NCBI GenBank assembly: GCA_037783545.1
Contig: JBBELK010000438.1
Location: 1-64,000 of the forward strand
Length of the DNA: 64,000 bases
Direction: 5' to 3'
From: Henricia sp. BOLD:AAB3569
Taxonomy: Eukaryota; Echinodermata; Asteroidea; Spinulosida; Echinasteridae
Shown: positions 1-12,800 of the stretch, in pieces
Position numbering within the stretch: position 1 is the first letter of the stretch
Layout of the letters: the number at the start of each line of letters is the position of its first letter
Translations under genes and position numbers: made by a program
The notes under the pieces: model-generated
Databases searched by the model: none
The model's input: only the letters and a program-made list of their open reading frames with translations
What the model was told of the DNA's origin: nothing

Positions 1-164
1 ATACTACAACTATAAGCACTGCACCTAATTTTGTGTGGGATATAATTCAGTTTGCCGATAATATATTTGACAAATGTTTAGAAACACTAATCGAGAATGT
101 ACTGACACCATTATTTTTTTTGATATGGCATTTATTGTGTTTTGCGATGAAACTCTTCAAATGC

Positions 165-720
165 TAAAGCTCGCCGCACACCTTTGCGATTTACCGTCCC
201 GTGTGTATGGGTTTACGGTAGCACCATGTGAATCTCATTTGTATATGTGTGGTTCTGAAAAGAACCGGTGAGTGTGAACTCAACGTTTCGAACAGCGTGC
301 TCTGTTTGTCTTCAGGAGTAATGCCGGACTCGTGATGATGCAGGGGTATAAGTACTGGTTGAGGGGTTTCAGTGTACAATGTGTGCACTGAAACGGCTTG
401 GCTTGGGTGGAGGAGGCGTGGTCCTAATACTGTGGTTGGCACCAGTGTGCTCACTGGTGCATGACACTGTGGCAGTGGCTGTCGTGGGTGGAGGACCTAG
501 GGTATAGGTGACCCATCGGTCTGGTTGGATAATAGATTTACCGTCCCATCGGACACCGGACCATCGGATCCGGAAAAATCAAACAAGTTTGATCTGCTCT
601 GGTCTATAGCGTACGGTCAGACTGGCCCTAATTGTTTTAGCGCACACCTTTTCGGTAAGTGGTCCAAACCGTCCGATGATCCGATTATCCGGTAAATCGC
701 AAAGGTGTGCGGCGGGCTTA
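165..720. repeat. Inverted-repeat element in the upstream intron
   Basis: Arms of about 30 bp (CGCCGCACACCTTTGCGATT at 172-191 and its complement at 694-713) bound about 555 bp. The interior holds shorter inverted segments such as CCATCGGATCC and a TG-rich filler. Rest of 1-756 shows no exon. Confidence 0.6.
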
Positions 721-756
721 ACACTCGCCTAAATTGTTCATGCTTCTGTTGTGCAG

Positions 757-875
757 TGGCTGACAAAGTTGCTTTCTTGCTGGGTCTGAACTCTGCCGAT
801 CTGGTCAAGAATCTGCTGCGGCCACGCATCAAGGTTGGCAGTGAGTACGTGCAGCAAGGCAGAACCAAAGTACAG
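757..875 (+). CDS. Mhc: Mhc exon 1 in window: upper 50 kDa domain
   Basis: Begins after acceptor TTGTGCAG with two bases of a split codon, then reads [16 protein letters not shown] and ends [16 protein letters not shown] before gtaggt. This is the region leading into the actin-facing cardiomyopathy loop. The preceding exon lies outside the window. Confidence 0.95.
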
Positions 876-3800
876 GTAGGTTAAATGCAGCAGGCGCGAA
901 AGATTAACAACTTGACACCGTGTAAATTTATGTTCTGGCAATGTATAGTCACAGGGGCGGTTAATTGACTCGGAGTGTTGCAAAGTATCATTTTTTGGTA
1001 AGAAGATTCATACTATTGATTCTTGAAATGACTCAAGAGTCAGTATTTGTGGTGCTTGACCTGGTCGTAACTTTTGGCCAATCACATTTGCATTAAAGCA
1101 ACAAAAAAGATTTGTAAGATTTGTTTGAACACTACCACTTCTCCAAGCTGTGTTGCGTTGGGGGAATAGTTTAATCACTGGTATGTGTTATATACCATTG
1201 GATAGCACTTTCTGTTGAATTAAAAAATACTAATATCCAATTTTTGAAAATTCCAACTTTCAGATAATTTTGTTTATTATTTCATTTGCTTACAGGTTAT
1301 GTACTCCGTAGGTGCCCTCTGCAAGGCCATCTATGACCGTATGTTTCGCTCCTTGGTCATCCGTGTCAACAAGACTCTGGATACCAAAGCAACCAAGCAG
1401 TATTTCATCGGTGTCTTGGACATTGCAGGATTTGAGATCTTTCAGGTAAAAACTAATACAACAAACGAAAACTGCGGTGTATCTCCAATGCGTTTACGTG
1501 ACGTCACAATAGACATACACCGCAGTAACAATGGAATAACCACAAGAGGGCGGGCTCACTAAATGTTATTCGGATTACACTATAAGCTCACCTATATGGT
1601 GACTTAAAGGAGTGCGACCTAAAAGAACGCTCCGGTTTAAGCACTGGTTTAAGTGGGTATAAGCATCTCGAACGCCCCCTATCGGTCATTGTGCCTCCCT
1701 GAGAACTATATTATATAGAAGATGCACAGATACAGTGGTCAGCTCACCTCACGCAGGTTCAATCACGTTGATAACCAAACGATTTGTTTTCTCATTCTTT
1801 GCACAGTTCAACTCCTTTGAGCAGATCTGCATCAACCTGACCAATGAAAAGCTACAGCAATTCTTCAACCATCACATGTTTGTGTTGGAGCAGGAGGAGT
1901 ACAAGCGAGAAGGCATCCAATGGGACTTCATTGACTTTGGTCTGGACCTTCAGGACACCATCACTCTCATTGAAGGGGTGAGTCGAAAAACTTCACTGGT
2001 GGATTGCAATACAGAATGTTAGGACATTAGGATGTGTTTTTGACAGATCTAGTGTTTTTGACAGATTTAGTGGTCCTGATTTGCTACTGGTCTCAGACCA
2101 CAGGACCACTGCTAATTTCGAACCCTGCATGTGATGTCATAATCATTCTTTTTATGTTGCAGCCTATGGGTGTGTTCATGGTGCTGGAAGAGGAATGCAT
2201 GTTCCCCAAAGCCACTGACAAGACCTTCCTGGAGAAACTTATCAAAAACAACTCGGACAAGCCGGCCGTCTTCGGAACTCCCGGTGTCGGAAGCAAGAAG
2301 AAGCCTGGTGCCGAGTATCACTTTGAAATTCATCATTATGCAGGAACAGTAAGTAAACAAATAAAAAAAAAGCCGCCCCACTGTTCTCCGAAGTGTTAAA
2401 AGCCATTTTATCATTTTCCTACAATAGTCACTGTGAATTCCTGGGGCAGCATTACCTCAATCCCCTTTCAATGGACCTACATGTAATGAGAGACGATGTC
2501 AACAATGTAAACACGTCGCGCATTGGTTCATGGGTTCACGTCGCACAATGGCTTATGTGGTATAGCAATGGTCCGTGAATTTGACGTGGTAGGCGCTTTG
2601 GTTCCGTAACATATTGTAACCAGACATACTACAAAGACTCTTCAGAGGTCGCTCTAGTGGCAGGGGCTAAATACATCCCAATCAGTTAAAGGCCCATTGT
2701 ATCATTTGCAATGACCCTAAAAGTTAATCAACGAGTTGACAGGGAAATTAACCTTCCTCAAAGTAAAGATTGAATTGGTAGCAACTATCCAATGAAAGGT
2801 TTCCGCCCGAGATGATATAATTTTACCAGAAGATAGTCCATAAAGATGAAATTAATTAGATCATTGTTTAGATCATAAACGATTTACTTCTCATCTGGGC
2901 GGTCCGAAATGCGTGCTGTGTACTGCATGTATGCTGTTTCAACATGATGCATTTTTTAATGCATTGTGTCGCTCAGACACGTGCATGACGCGAGCTACAG
3001 TGTACGCGACCGACTGAGAACGAATATTTGAAACACCCAGGCATTTCTATGTTTTTAGAAGACGTGGTACATTTGAGAGAGCTGAAATTTCTTTGGATGA
3101 GTTTGTTGATGTCTTTCTTTTGATTTATAATGGTTTTATTTCCAGAATCGCTCATAAACAGATTATCTATAAGGCCTTTAAGTAAGCCCCCAGTATGCAT
3201 TTTTTTACGGCCTGAAAAGAAATGACCCATTTTAACTTTAATTGCAGGTGGGATACAACGTAGACTTTTGGCTGGACAAGAACAAGGATCCATTGAATGA
3301 GGCCGTGGTGGATCTCTTGCGCAAGTCCACAGTGACCATTCTCCAGTCACTCTTTGTGGAGGTAGCCACAGGTCAGGTTTTAGTTTACATTACATTTTGT
3401 TTTTTGTTTTTTTCTTATTTCTTTCTTCTCTGTGTTTGCCTCCTATTCTTCTTCTTGATGTTTCATTCTCATATTGGTAGTGCAGAATAGGCTGGGGCAA
3501 AATCTCAGTATGGGCTTATGGGTTACCGACTCGCAACACACTGTTAAAAACGTGGGATTGCAGGATCGATATCCGACCATGGTGCCTGTGCCCTTGATCC
3601 ATGCACTTAAACACGCTTGCTCCATCCTTCAGAACGGATGTAAGGTCTAGTGTATTGTGTAACGCACTTAAACGATCCCAGCCTGACCTGACTTGACTTG
3701 ACTTGGGACTCCAAGGCCATTTGACCTGGGATTCGAAGGCAGTTTGACTTGACTTGAGACTCGAGCAGAGGGAGACTCGTTACATGACAACCCTGCTCCG

Positions 3801-6800
3801 AGTTCCTGCACTTCTATGACTGGGAGGTTCAATCAGGTTGATAACCCAAACACAAATTGATGTTTATAGAGCCTTTGATGGCGGGATTGTCGCATAAAAT
3901 GTTTTTTTGGTACTTGAGGGTCCCTTTTAAGTCAGCTTTTTAGCTGCAAGGGTCACTCTTGTGAATCACTTTTTCAAACAAAGAGGAGAAAACCACTTAA
4001 ACAGAATAGTCTTGAAAGCAATTCCAAAGTGATTGGTCGATCAGTGCCTTGTTATCCACAAGTTCACTGTTTTCAACCAACTTTTGTTGTGATCAAGAGC
4101 TGATATCTTAAGAAAATTACATTTTTATTTTAGGGGTGTATAGAATCACACTCTATAGAAGCGTCATAACAATGTTATGAGCAAGTATGACCAATGTGGC
4201 CTTTCTTAATGCAACATCATCACGTATATTTATCCCCGTTTATCCCCCTTCACTTAATCTTTCCATTTACCATGACAACCATATAGGAAGTGGCCGTAAG
4301 AAGGGTGGTTCCTTCCAGACAGTGTCCGCTCTTCACAGGGTATGGTATAATCAGAACTCATCGCTAGTTACCCGCATCGTCAGCACGTCAGACGTCCTAA
4401 ACCACTCACTAGCAACTCAAACCCCTGGCCTTAAACATAGCTCGAGTCCCTTTCCTTCAAACTCACTTGTTTAAAGGAGCGTGTACAGATTTTTCCAGAT
4501 AATGTATAAAATCCCCAATTTAGAAAGTTTGGTGTAATTACTACACTGCTTTAATATTGAACTAGATGAATTAGTTTACAAAACATCGGTTGTTTTTTAC
4601 AATATCCTTGAAAATGTGGAGTGGTTTCGCACTGTCACGGGTCACTAAACTTCCGTTTGTCCTCCAGATTGGGAAGAGAACAATAGAGCCTCCTGCTTTT
4701 CTGCTAGCAGACACGTGCATTTCTATTGTTCTTATTGTTCTCTCCCCGATCTGGTGGACAAACACAGGAGGGCTTAGTGACCCGTGGCAGTGTGAAACTG
4801 CCCTATAGGGATCGAGAGTGCAAAATGTTTGAGAAAAATATGACAATATGTTGTAAAAATCTCCACACCCATTGGAAAAATGGGGAGTTCAAATATGTGA
4901 TCTGGACACGCTCCTTTAAGGATTTGCCTCCAGACCTCACACCCTTCCCCAAACGCTGCACTCAGAATGCCATGCCTGATTGCCTGTATCTTGCTCTGTT
5001 TTGTACTTTCTTCCTTCTGTCTACAGGGGGCGCTGGTGGCAGAAAGCAGACAATCAAGACTATTAGCGGTTCCCACAGGGTTTGCATGACGGGCTGCTAC
5101 AGCTCCCCTCTCTTGCTTGCTGTCCATGCATGACAAAACAATCTTTTAGGTCTTTCCCAGTTCTAGAGCTTCTTTTAGGCAATTGAGATATTTACCAATA
5201 AACTCTTACCTTTTCTAAAAATAGAAGAAAAAAACTTTTATGACGATAACTTTAGCCCCCAAAAGGTAACAAATAGTCTGACAATATAACTTTCTAAAAC
5301 CTCTGTTCAAATTACCCAAATATCTTTAATGCAACAGGACAGACGAAGATGTACCGCAAGTGTCTGTCCTTGTTACGTATTAAAGTTAATGGGAAATTTG
5401 CACAGTGAGGTTTTAGAAAGGTATGTTGACAGACTGTTACTTCTATTTTGAGAGAAGAAAAAAGTGTTAGTAGAAAAACATCTTGATTGCCGAAAGAGGC
5501 TCCACATTTGTACCCTCACTCCTTGTCCTTTGCCATCATCTGAATAATTAATTTCTAACACCAGGTTTCCACTGCCCTTTTTGTTGGTGCCAGACAGCCC
5601 TTCGTCGAATTCTGCAAATCAGTCAATCAAAAATTCATGCATCCCAACACGTCCACCATGATTTTTGGGCAGTGGCAACCTGACATGTTTGCATCCCTGC
5701 GATTTTGCATGCATCCTGGAAATTTCCATCTAAATATTAAATCAAAAAAAGGAGGTTTTGATACATACGATTCCAAAATGATTCCTAACAAGTTAGCTAC
5801 AAGAGTCAACCTCAACCTGAGTCTCAAACTGTTTCTTACTCCGGTTAGTCCCTGCCGTTAATAAAATAATACTGATGATAAAATGATAAAAGGAAGGGCA
5901 GGTTAAACATAGTTTGAATGCATTTCTCTCAAGAAGTGTCACAAAGGCATGGGAGTGGCTCTAGACATGATTTTTTTTTTTGGGGGGGGGGGGGACTAGT
6001 CCAAATAAGAAAAGCCATAAGAAGATAAAGAGGGAAAAAGATCTGTGGTTTGAAAAGAATGATGCTTCTTAATTATAATAAAGCAACCTCCCAAAAATTG
6101 AGATCCAGCCAATTTCTATCAGAAAACCCAACAATATTACATTGTCTTAGTACCAAAGTAAACCCATTATTTGTACACCTTGTTCTTTAGAAGTTCAATA
6201 CATGTAGTTGATTTCACGTTAGTTAGTTTGGCGAATTACCAGTAGAATTGTTGATCAGAGTTATTTAAAATATTTTTTTTTTTAAAGATTTGCTGTCGAT
6301 TATTAAGTTCCTGTTTGCATTCATCAATTTCAAAAGTTCATCAAATTCATCTGTTATCATGATGGTAGTGAAGTGTTTTGTCTTCAAGTTGTAGCTTTTT
6401 TCCCCAAACATTTAGTAAACAAAATGTCAACAAATACATTCTCAGAACAGTGCAGTCAGCCCGAGAATTCAGATTAGTGATTTGAAATCGAGTGAAACTC
6501 TCTAAGGACAACAATTTTTTTTAAATGTTAAAAACAAAAACATTGCATATTTTCCCCAAACTTACAAGCATGCAACACAATCCCAGCACAATCTGAAATC
6601 TTGAAAATGTGCATGACGAAAAAGCAACATTTAACATGGACCTCTACTTGCCCATTTTGCACCTTGTCCACCAAATTGCATGACAAACGCACACAACATA
6701 AACTGCCTTTGAAAGTGCATGGTCAAAACTTTCAAGCTCTTGTGCCAAAAACAAAATGAAAACCATGTTTCTAAATGCTCCCTCTTAAAGCCTTGCATTA

Positions 6801-9800
6801 ATCCTCTGTGGAGATAAGCCCTAATTTCAAGCCCCCATTTCAAGGGTTTCAAATATACACATGGACATATATTCTGCCACCAGGTTCTCCAGTCGATTTA
6901 ATTTATTCATTTTAAAATAACTCATCTCTCCTTTTCATGGGTTTGTTGTGCCTTTTGGGGTTTGTTTGTATTTTAAACATCGTTTGGACAAATTTGGTAG
7001 TTTCTTTATCTCATAGTATACTGGGCAAACAAATTCTCCACATTTGATTTAAAAAAATCTATGATTACAAAAAGTCATGTGTAATGAAGCTGTTAAGTGA
7101 ATTATTTCAATGTCATAATTAGAACATTTCATGAAACTTGTTTATGAAGAAAAATTGCATTACTTTTGTTGCTCAGTATACCATGAAATGTTCCCAATAG
7201 GATAGAGTTCATGTAACAAAAAAAAAATTGAAAGATGATAATTCTGAAAATGCTCCCAAAAATAATAAATTTTCCTGGAGTAAATCCTTCATGAATGAAT
7301 GGTGGAAAAAAATCTCGTTCGGTTCGTCCGTTCAGTTACAGTATTATTTGTGACCGACTCTGGTAAAACCTGACGACCATTCATTCAAGAATGATCACAT
7401 TGCTTCAAAAGTACACACATTTGTGAATAAATTTGTGTAAAAGTCAACACATTCCCATTAAACTGTTTTGCCACAAGTCTTCTCTCTACCCATCAGTGTA
7501 TACTCCACATCATAAATTGACAGAACTTGCTGCCAAGTTTCTAAGGAACCACACAAAATGAAGCCCAAATCACTCCAAAATACTAATCCCACTTCTGCCA
7601 CTAAATGTCGCAGGAACAACTGACCCGCCTAATCAACACCCTGATGAATACCAAGCCCCACTTTGTGCGTTGTATCATCCCCAATGAGAACAAGAAGCCC
7701 GGTGTGATCGATGCACGACTGGTGATGCACCAACTGGCCTGTAACGGTGTGCTGGAAGGCATCCGTATCTGCCGCAAGGGATTCCCTAACAGGATGCCCT
7801 TCTCCGACTTTAAGCAGAGGTACATGTAGCTAATGACATATATCGTAATGCGTCCATCTTCGTCTTGTTGCCCATAGCACATGTCGGGCACAATCAGTGC
7901 GTCTGCGAGTGTAATTTCCCGTTGTTGTTTTTAGAGAATCACTGTCTGCGTTGCATGTAGATGGGTAATTTTTTACGCATGTGGGTCATTCCATGAAAAC
8001 GGGACGACACAGTGTCCCCCTTACGTGTACACAAAAATTGTGACTAAATCAGTCTAATAACTAATCGATGTTTGATCAAATATCTGATCAGAACATCCCT
8101 AAAAAATTGCAAATAGTGACAAGATCGATGCTACCGATTAGATACTTGCGTGGTGCATTCCTAATTTGAGAATGCAAAATAAAACTAAACAACATTGTTT
8201 TGTTCCCCAACTTAGATACATGATCCTGGCTGCCAGTGCCGTACCTCAAGGTTTCATGGACAGCCGCAAGGCCTGCGACCTGCTGCTTAAAGCTCTGGAT
8301 CTTGAACCAAACGAATACCGCATGGGCCACACTAAGGTTAGTGTAATTGCTGATGTGTAATAGGGAGGTTTAAATGCACGTAAAACGCAAACATGAACGC
8401 GAAATGTACTCATTAACCATAGTCACTTTATTTTTAGGACACATTATTTTATATTCGGGCATTGAAAATGCAGTAATTCATGCAATTTCAAGTGGGGGCA
8501 ACTGGGCAAGTGATGATTTTTCATGGGGGGACTCCCCCCTCTCTCTTGGCTACGCCGCTGTTACTCAGTTTGCAAAAGCATGGCATGTGTCAGAAGTAAA
8601 TCTTTTGTTGAACATTTCGCTTCAGGTGTTTTTCCGTGCCGGAGTGTTGGGTCAACTTGAAGACATGCGCGATGAGCGTCTGTCCAAGATTCTATCCCAC
8701 CTGCAGGCTGTCGCCCGGGGCTTCCTCATGAGGAAGATCTACAAGAAGATCTTGGATCAGAGGTAAGATTTCATCTTATTTCTTTACTAATTGACGTCAC
8801 TCTTGAAGTAGACAAGTAGTCTTTGTAAAAGACGTTCTAACTTAGTTCCGTTCGTGTACGTACGCGCAGCGACAGTTCACCGTAGGGACTGGAAACTTGT
8901 CTATAGTTCAGCGCTGCACTGCGACAGTAAGAATGTCTTTGGACATTACTCATGAGCCAGGTGAGACTAATGATTTTTACCTGCAGTGATTTTAAAATTA
9001 CATAGGCTTATTCAAACAAAGGTCAATCTGGAAACGTGCAAACGCAAAACTAACTACATTTCTTCATGAATAAGACTGACTATGGTGCATGGTATACAAA
9101 GGTATGCATGGAATGTGCTCAGTCCCAGTCCCTATGGTAAAATGTCGCTTGTGCATACGTACACGAACGGAACAAAGACTAGTGCGGCCGATGGGATGAT
9201 TGAATCTTTCTTTTGCCACCTAGGGTAGGCCTGGCTGTCCTTCAGCGCAACATCCGCAAGTACCTGGTCCTGCGTAACTGGGGCTGGTGGCGCCTGTACA
9301 CCAAGGTCAAGCCACTGCTGAACGTGGCACGAGCTGAGGACGAAATGAAAGCCATGGATGAAGAGCTCCAGAAGGCTAAAGATAAAGCCTTGAAGGAAGA
9401 AAGAGAGAGAAAGGCGCTGGAAGAGAAGAACTTGCAGCTTCTTAAGGAGAAGAATGACATGTTCATGCAGTTGCAGCAGGTAAAACGCAGTACAACCCTA
9501 TGGCAATATGAAAGTGCATGAGAAATTTGAACCGGAGACTTTGACATGCCAGCAAGGTGGTACTACCTCCTAGAGGATGAACAATCCAATATTTGTTATG
9601 ACGCCTAATGGGATTATGAAAGTGAATGAGGGATTTGAACCCGAGACCTTTTACATGCCAGCAAGCTGGTACTACCTCCTACAAAACAAAGAAACCAATA
9701 CAGGATATGCTATCGTCCCTAATAGCAATATGAAAGTGCATGAGGGATTTGAACCCGAGACCTCCGTTAAACCAGCAAGGTGGTACAACCTCCTAAATGA

Positions 9801-12800
9801 CAACAGAACTGTATTGGTATGGTGCCTAATAGCCATGGAAATAACCAAACATGGGAGAATAGAATAATCACATGGTCTTAATCGGGATTCAAACCCAATA
9901 CCTTTACCAGCTGAGCTATGAGGCACATATACATTTTTTTCTGAGAACCTTAATTACCTTTATCTTTGGTGTAGTGTCTAATGTTGTGATCATTACTTGG
10001 CTCAGTTTGTTACCTTGCACCTGTGCAACTTCGAGAGAGAAATGTTGGATTCTTAGAAAAAACCTGAGGGAGTACATGTATTGAATCACTTATTCATACT
10101 TAATAATTGGGGCAAGCCGGGCAGGGGTTTTGGGGCGTATCTTAAGTGATCTCTGGGAGGGGTGGTTCTCATTGAAGGGTTTATCCCTCCATAGGGCTCA
10201 CGTGATAGCCAATCCCAATCCCAATCCCAATCAGTGAGGAACAACTGCACTACCGTGATTCGAGACCACCAGTTGGCTTTATAGCTCAATTGGTAGGGTG
10301 TCTGCACGTTGAGCAGAAGGTTCAAATCTCGGTGAAGCCAAGTTGCTTTTCACTGCATCCAGATTTCCCAAACTCATTTGTCCACATCTGTATCGAATTT
10401 ATTCACCCCGGCAGTCCCTGGTGACAATCCCTAAAAAATAATCACTTATTTGTTCTTTTAAAATGTGTATATTGATGCCCCAAATATTTTACTTTGCTAT
10501 ACAGGATCAAGACAACGCAGGCGAGGTTGAAGAAAAGCTGCGGAAGGTGATGAGCCAGCGCGTTGATTTGGAGACACAGCTCGCGGTAAGTGCACTAATG
10601 TTTGGATTCTTGCAAAGCCCTGCTTTCCTGCATGCATGCATTGCAATACATGTACAATGAATTTGATCATGTGCTTAACTTTTAAAAGCTCAAGTGTCGT
10701 TTTATACTTCACAAATGTGACCGGCTCCAGCAAAACCCAACACTTGTGATGAAAATTCAAAATTTAAGTTTTGGTATCAGCTTAGTGTGCATACAAAAAT
10801 GTATCTTTTAAAACATGTTTGAGGAAATTCTGATAATTTTTGGCGAAGTTATGACCAATTAAAGTATGACAGATCAGAAAAAGTGAAATGGAGCTACATG
10901 TATTGGCTCTTAAAAGTTTGACAAACTAGTTGATTATTTAATTTTTTGTCAATAATATGAGGAATTTTGAGACAGTTCAAACAACAAAACAAATCTTGAA
11001 TGTATACTATCCCGATGTTGATTCCGCCAAATTTTAAAGTTGGTCCCAGAGGCCATTTTTTAAGGTTGTGGGCCCATATCACGTAATGGGAAATGCCAAG
11101 AAGCGTCGGGTTTTACCAGAGTCGGTCACAAATAATACTGTAACTGAACGGACGAACCATGTGGCTGAAATTTCCACAAGCCAATTTATAAACATTATTT
11201 TTCAGTTATGCCATGCTGTTATTTCTTTTAAAAAAGGTTTTCCAATCATGTAATCTGTTTTTAAGATTATTACTTTGGATTCCTCTGTTACAGGAACTTC
11301 AAGCACGTCTTGAAGATGAAGAAGATTCCAACGCCGACGTCAGTGCCTCTAAACGCAAACTGGAGACGGAATGCAGCGAACTCAAGAAGGACATTGAGGA
11401 TTTGGAGATCACCTTGGCTAAGGTACCAATGCATTCAACCTATCAGACCCTCTTGCTGTGTGTGCAGTGTGTGTGTGTCCTGCCGACCTGCTGGGTGGGC
11501 TGCCCAGTTGCACGTTTGCATCAAGTCACAGAAATGTAACATTAACCAGTTGACGCGGCAATAATTTTGGGCACAAATATACAAATTTTTTTAAAAGGCA
11601 AATGTGATTGTCCAAAAGTTAAGACCAGGTCAAGCACCACAAATACCGACTCTTGAGAGTCATTTCTACATTCATTGTATGAATCTTCTCACCAAAAGTT
11701 CATACTTTGCAACACTCTTGAGGCGGCTGCCACGGAGCGAGATTTACTACCGGTATACCGACAGGTCATCCACAGCCATCAAGTTCAAAAGATGGTGTAC
11801 AAATAAATGGTGGACAATGGACACGTAAACCGTGGAAGACAGCAGCAAAGCTGACGTTTTAACTCGTCAACCGCCCCTGTGACTATACATTGCCAAAATA
11901 TGTTTACACATCCTCTGGCGTCAAGTGGTTAAAATAGTTTTCACTACAAAAACATTGATTGCATTATTTGATATGGTGCCTTATTGTGTTGAAATGTAAC
12001 AACCGAACTTGGAATAAGAGATGGGTCTAATCGGAATTCGAACCCGAGACCTCCGACTCACTGGGAAGATGCTGTACCAGCTGAGCTATAAGGCACAGTG
12101 ATATATGACTACCTCTTGTTCCAAGGCTGACTGCACAGGCCTCCATAAAGAGCCACCGAGGCCGGGTGTGCCACTCTGCATAAAGTGCCTCCCTGAGCTC
12201 CTGCACTTCTAGGGCTGCATGGGAGGCATGCAGATGCAGTAGTCAGCTCATCACACATAGGTTCAATCGTCAGGTTTTGCTGAGAGCCCGTAATCGAAGG
12301 ATTCACCCAGAAACAGAAAATGTCACATTTCACCGAGTTTAAAAGGCCTTAAAACCATTTCTATGGCTGCAAATGTGTAACAAGTGGCCGACCAATGCAT
12401 GGCATGGATACTCCCACCTCCCGAGTTGCCGTGGTGATTTGGCTGGCTGAAAACATGGAATGATGGGCTGGACAAAAACTGACCCCTGGTGGCGCTCTTT
12501 TCATTGCTACATGTACTACCTTTATTGCTCTTGATGTGTTTTCACTGCGTGTGGATATTAGTAAATGGACAGGAACTGCAATTTTGTCAAATTATAATTT
12601 AAAGGGCCCTGAAATAACTTTATGCACAGTTTTTGCTGCATATGAAGGATTACTTGTGTAGAAAGACAATACCACTGTTCATTTTGATGCCCCATGAATA
12701 AAAAGTGGCATTTTTCAACTTTGAAATTTTCTTCACATAAACTCACAGAAAGAGGGCACTGTTTGGGGCATTTCACTTCAGGAACACACAACAGAAAAGC

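Noticed and set aside
5970..5995. T/G homopolymer run as a regulatory element
   Set aside because: Simple low-complexity sequence without further support.
10265..10350. Possible tRNA gene in intron 10
   Set aside because: Box motifs are present, but the stems pair poorly and no anticodon arm is convincing.
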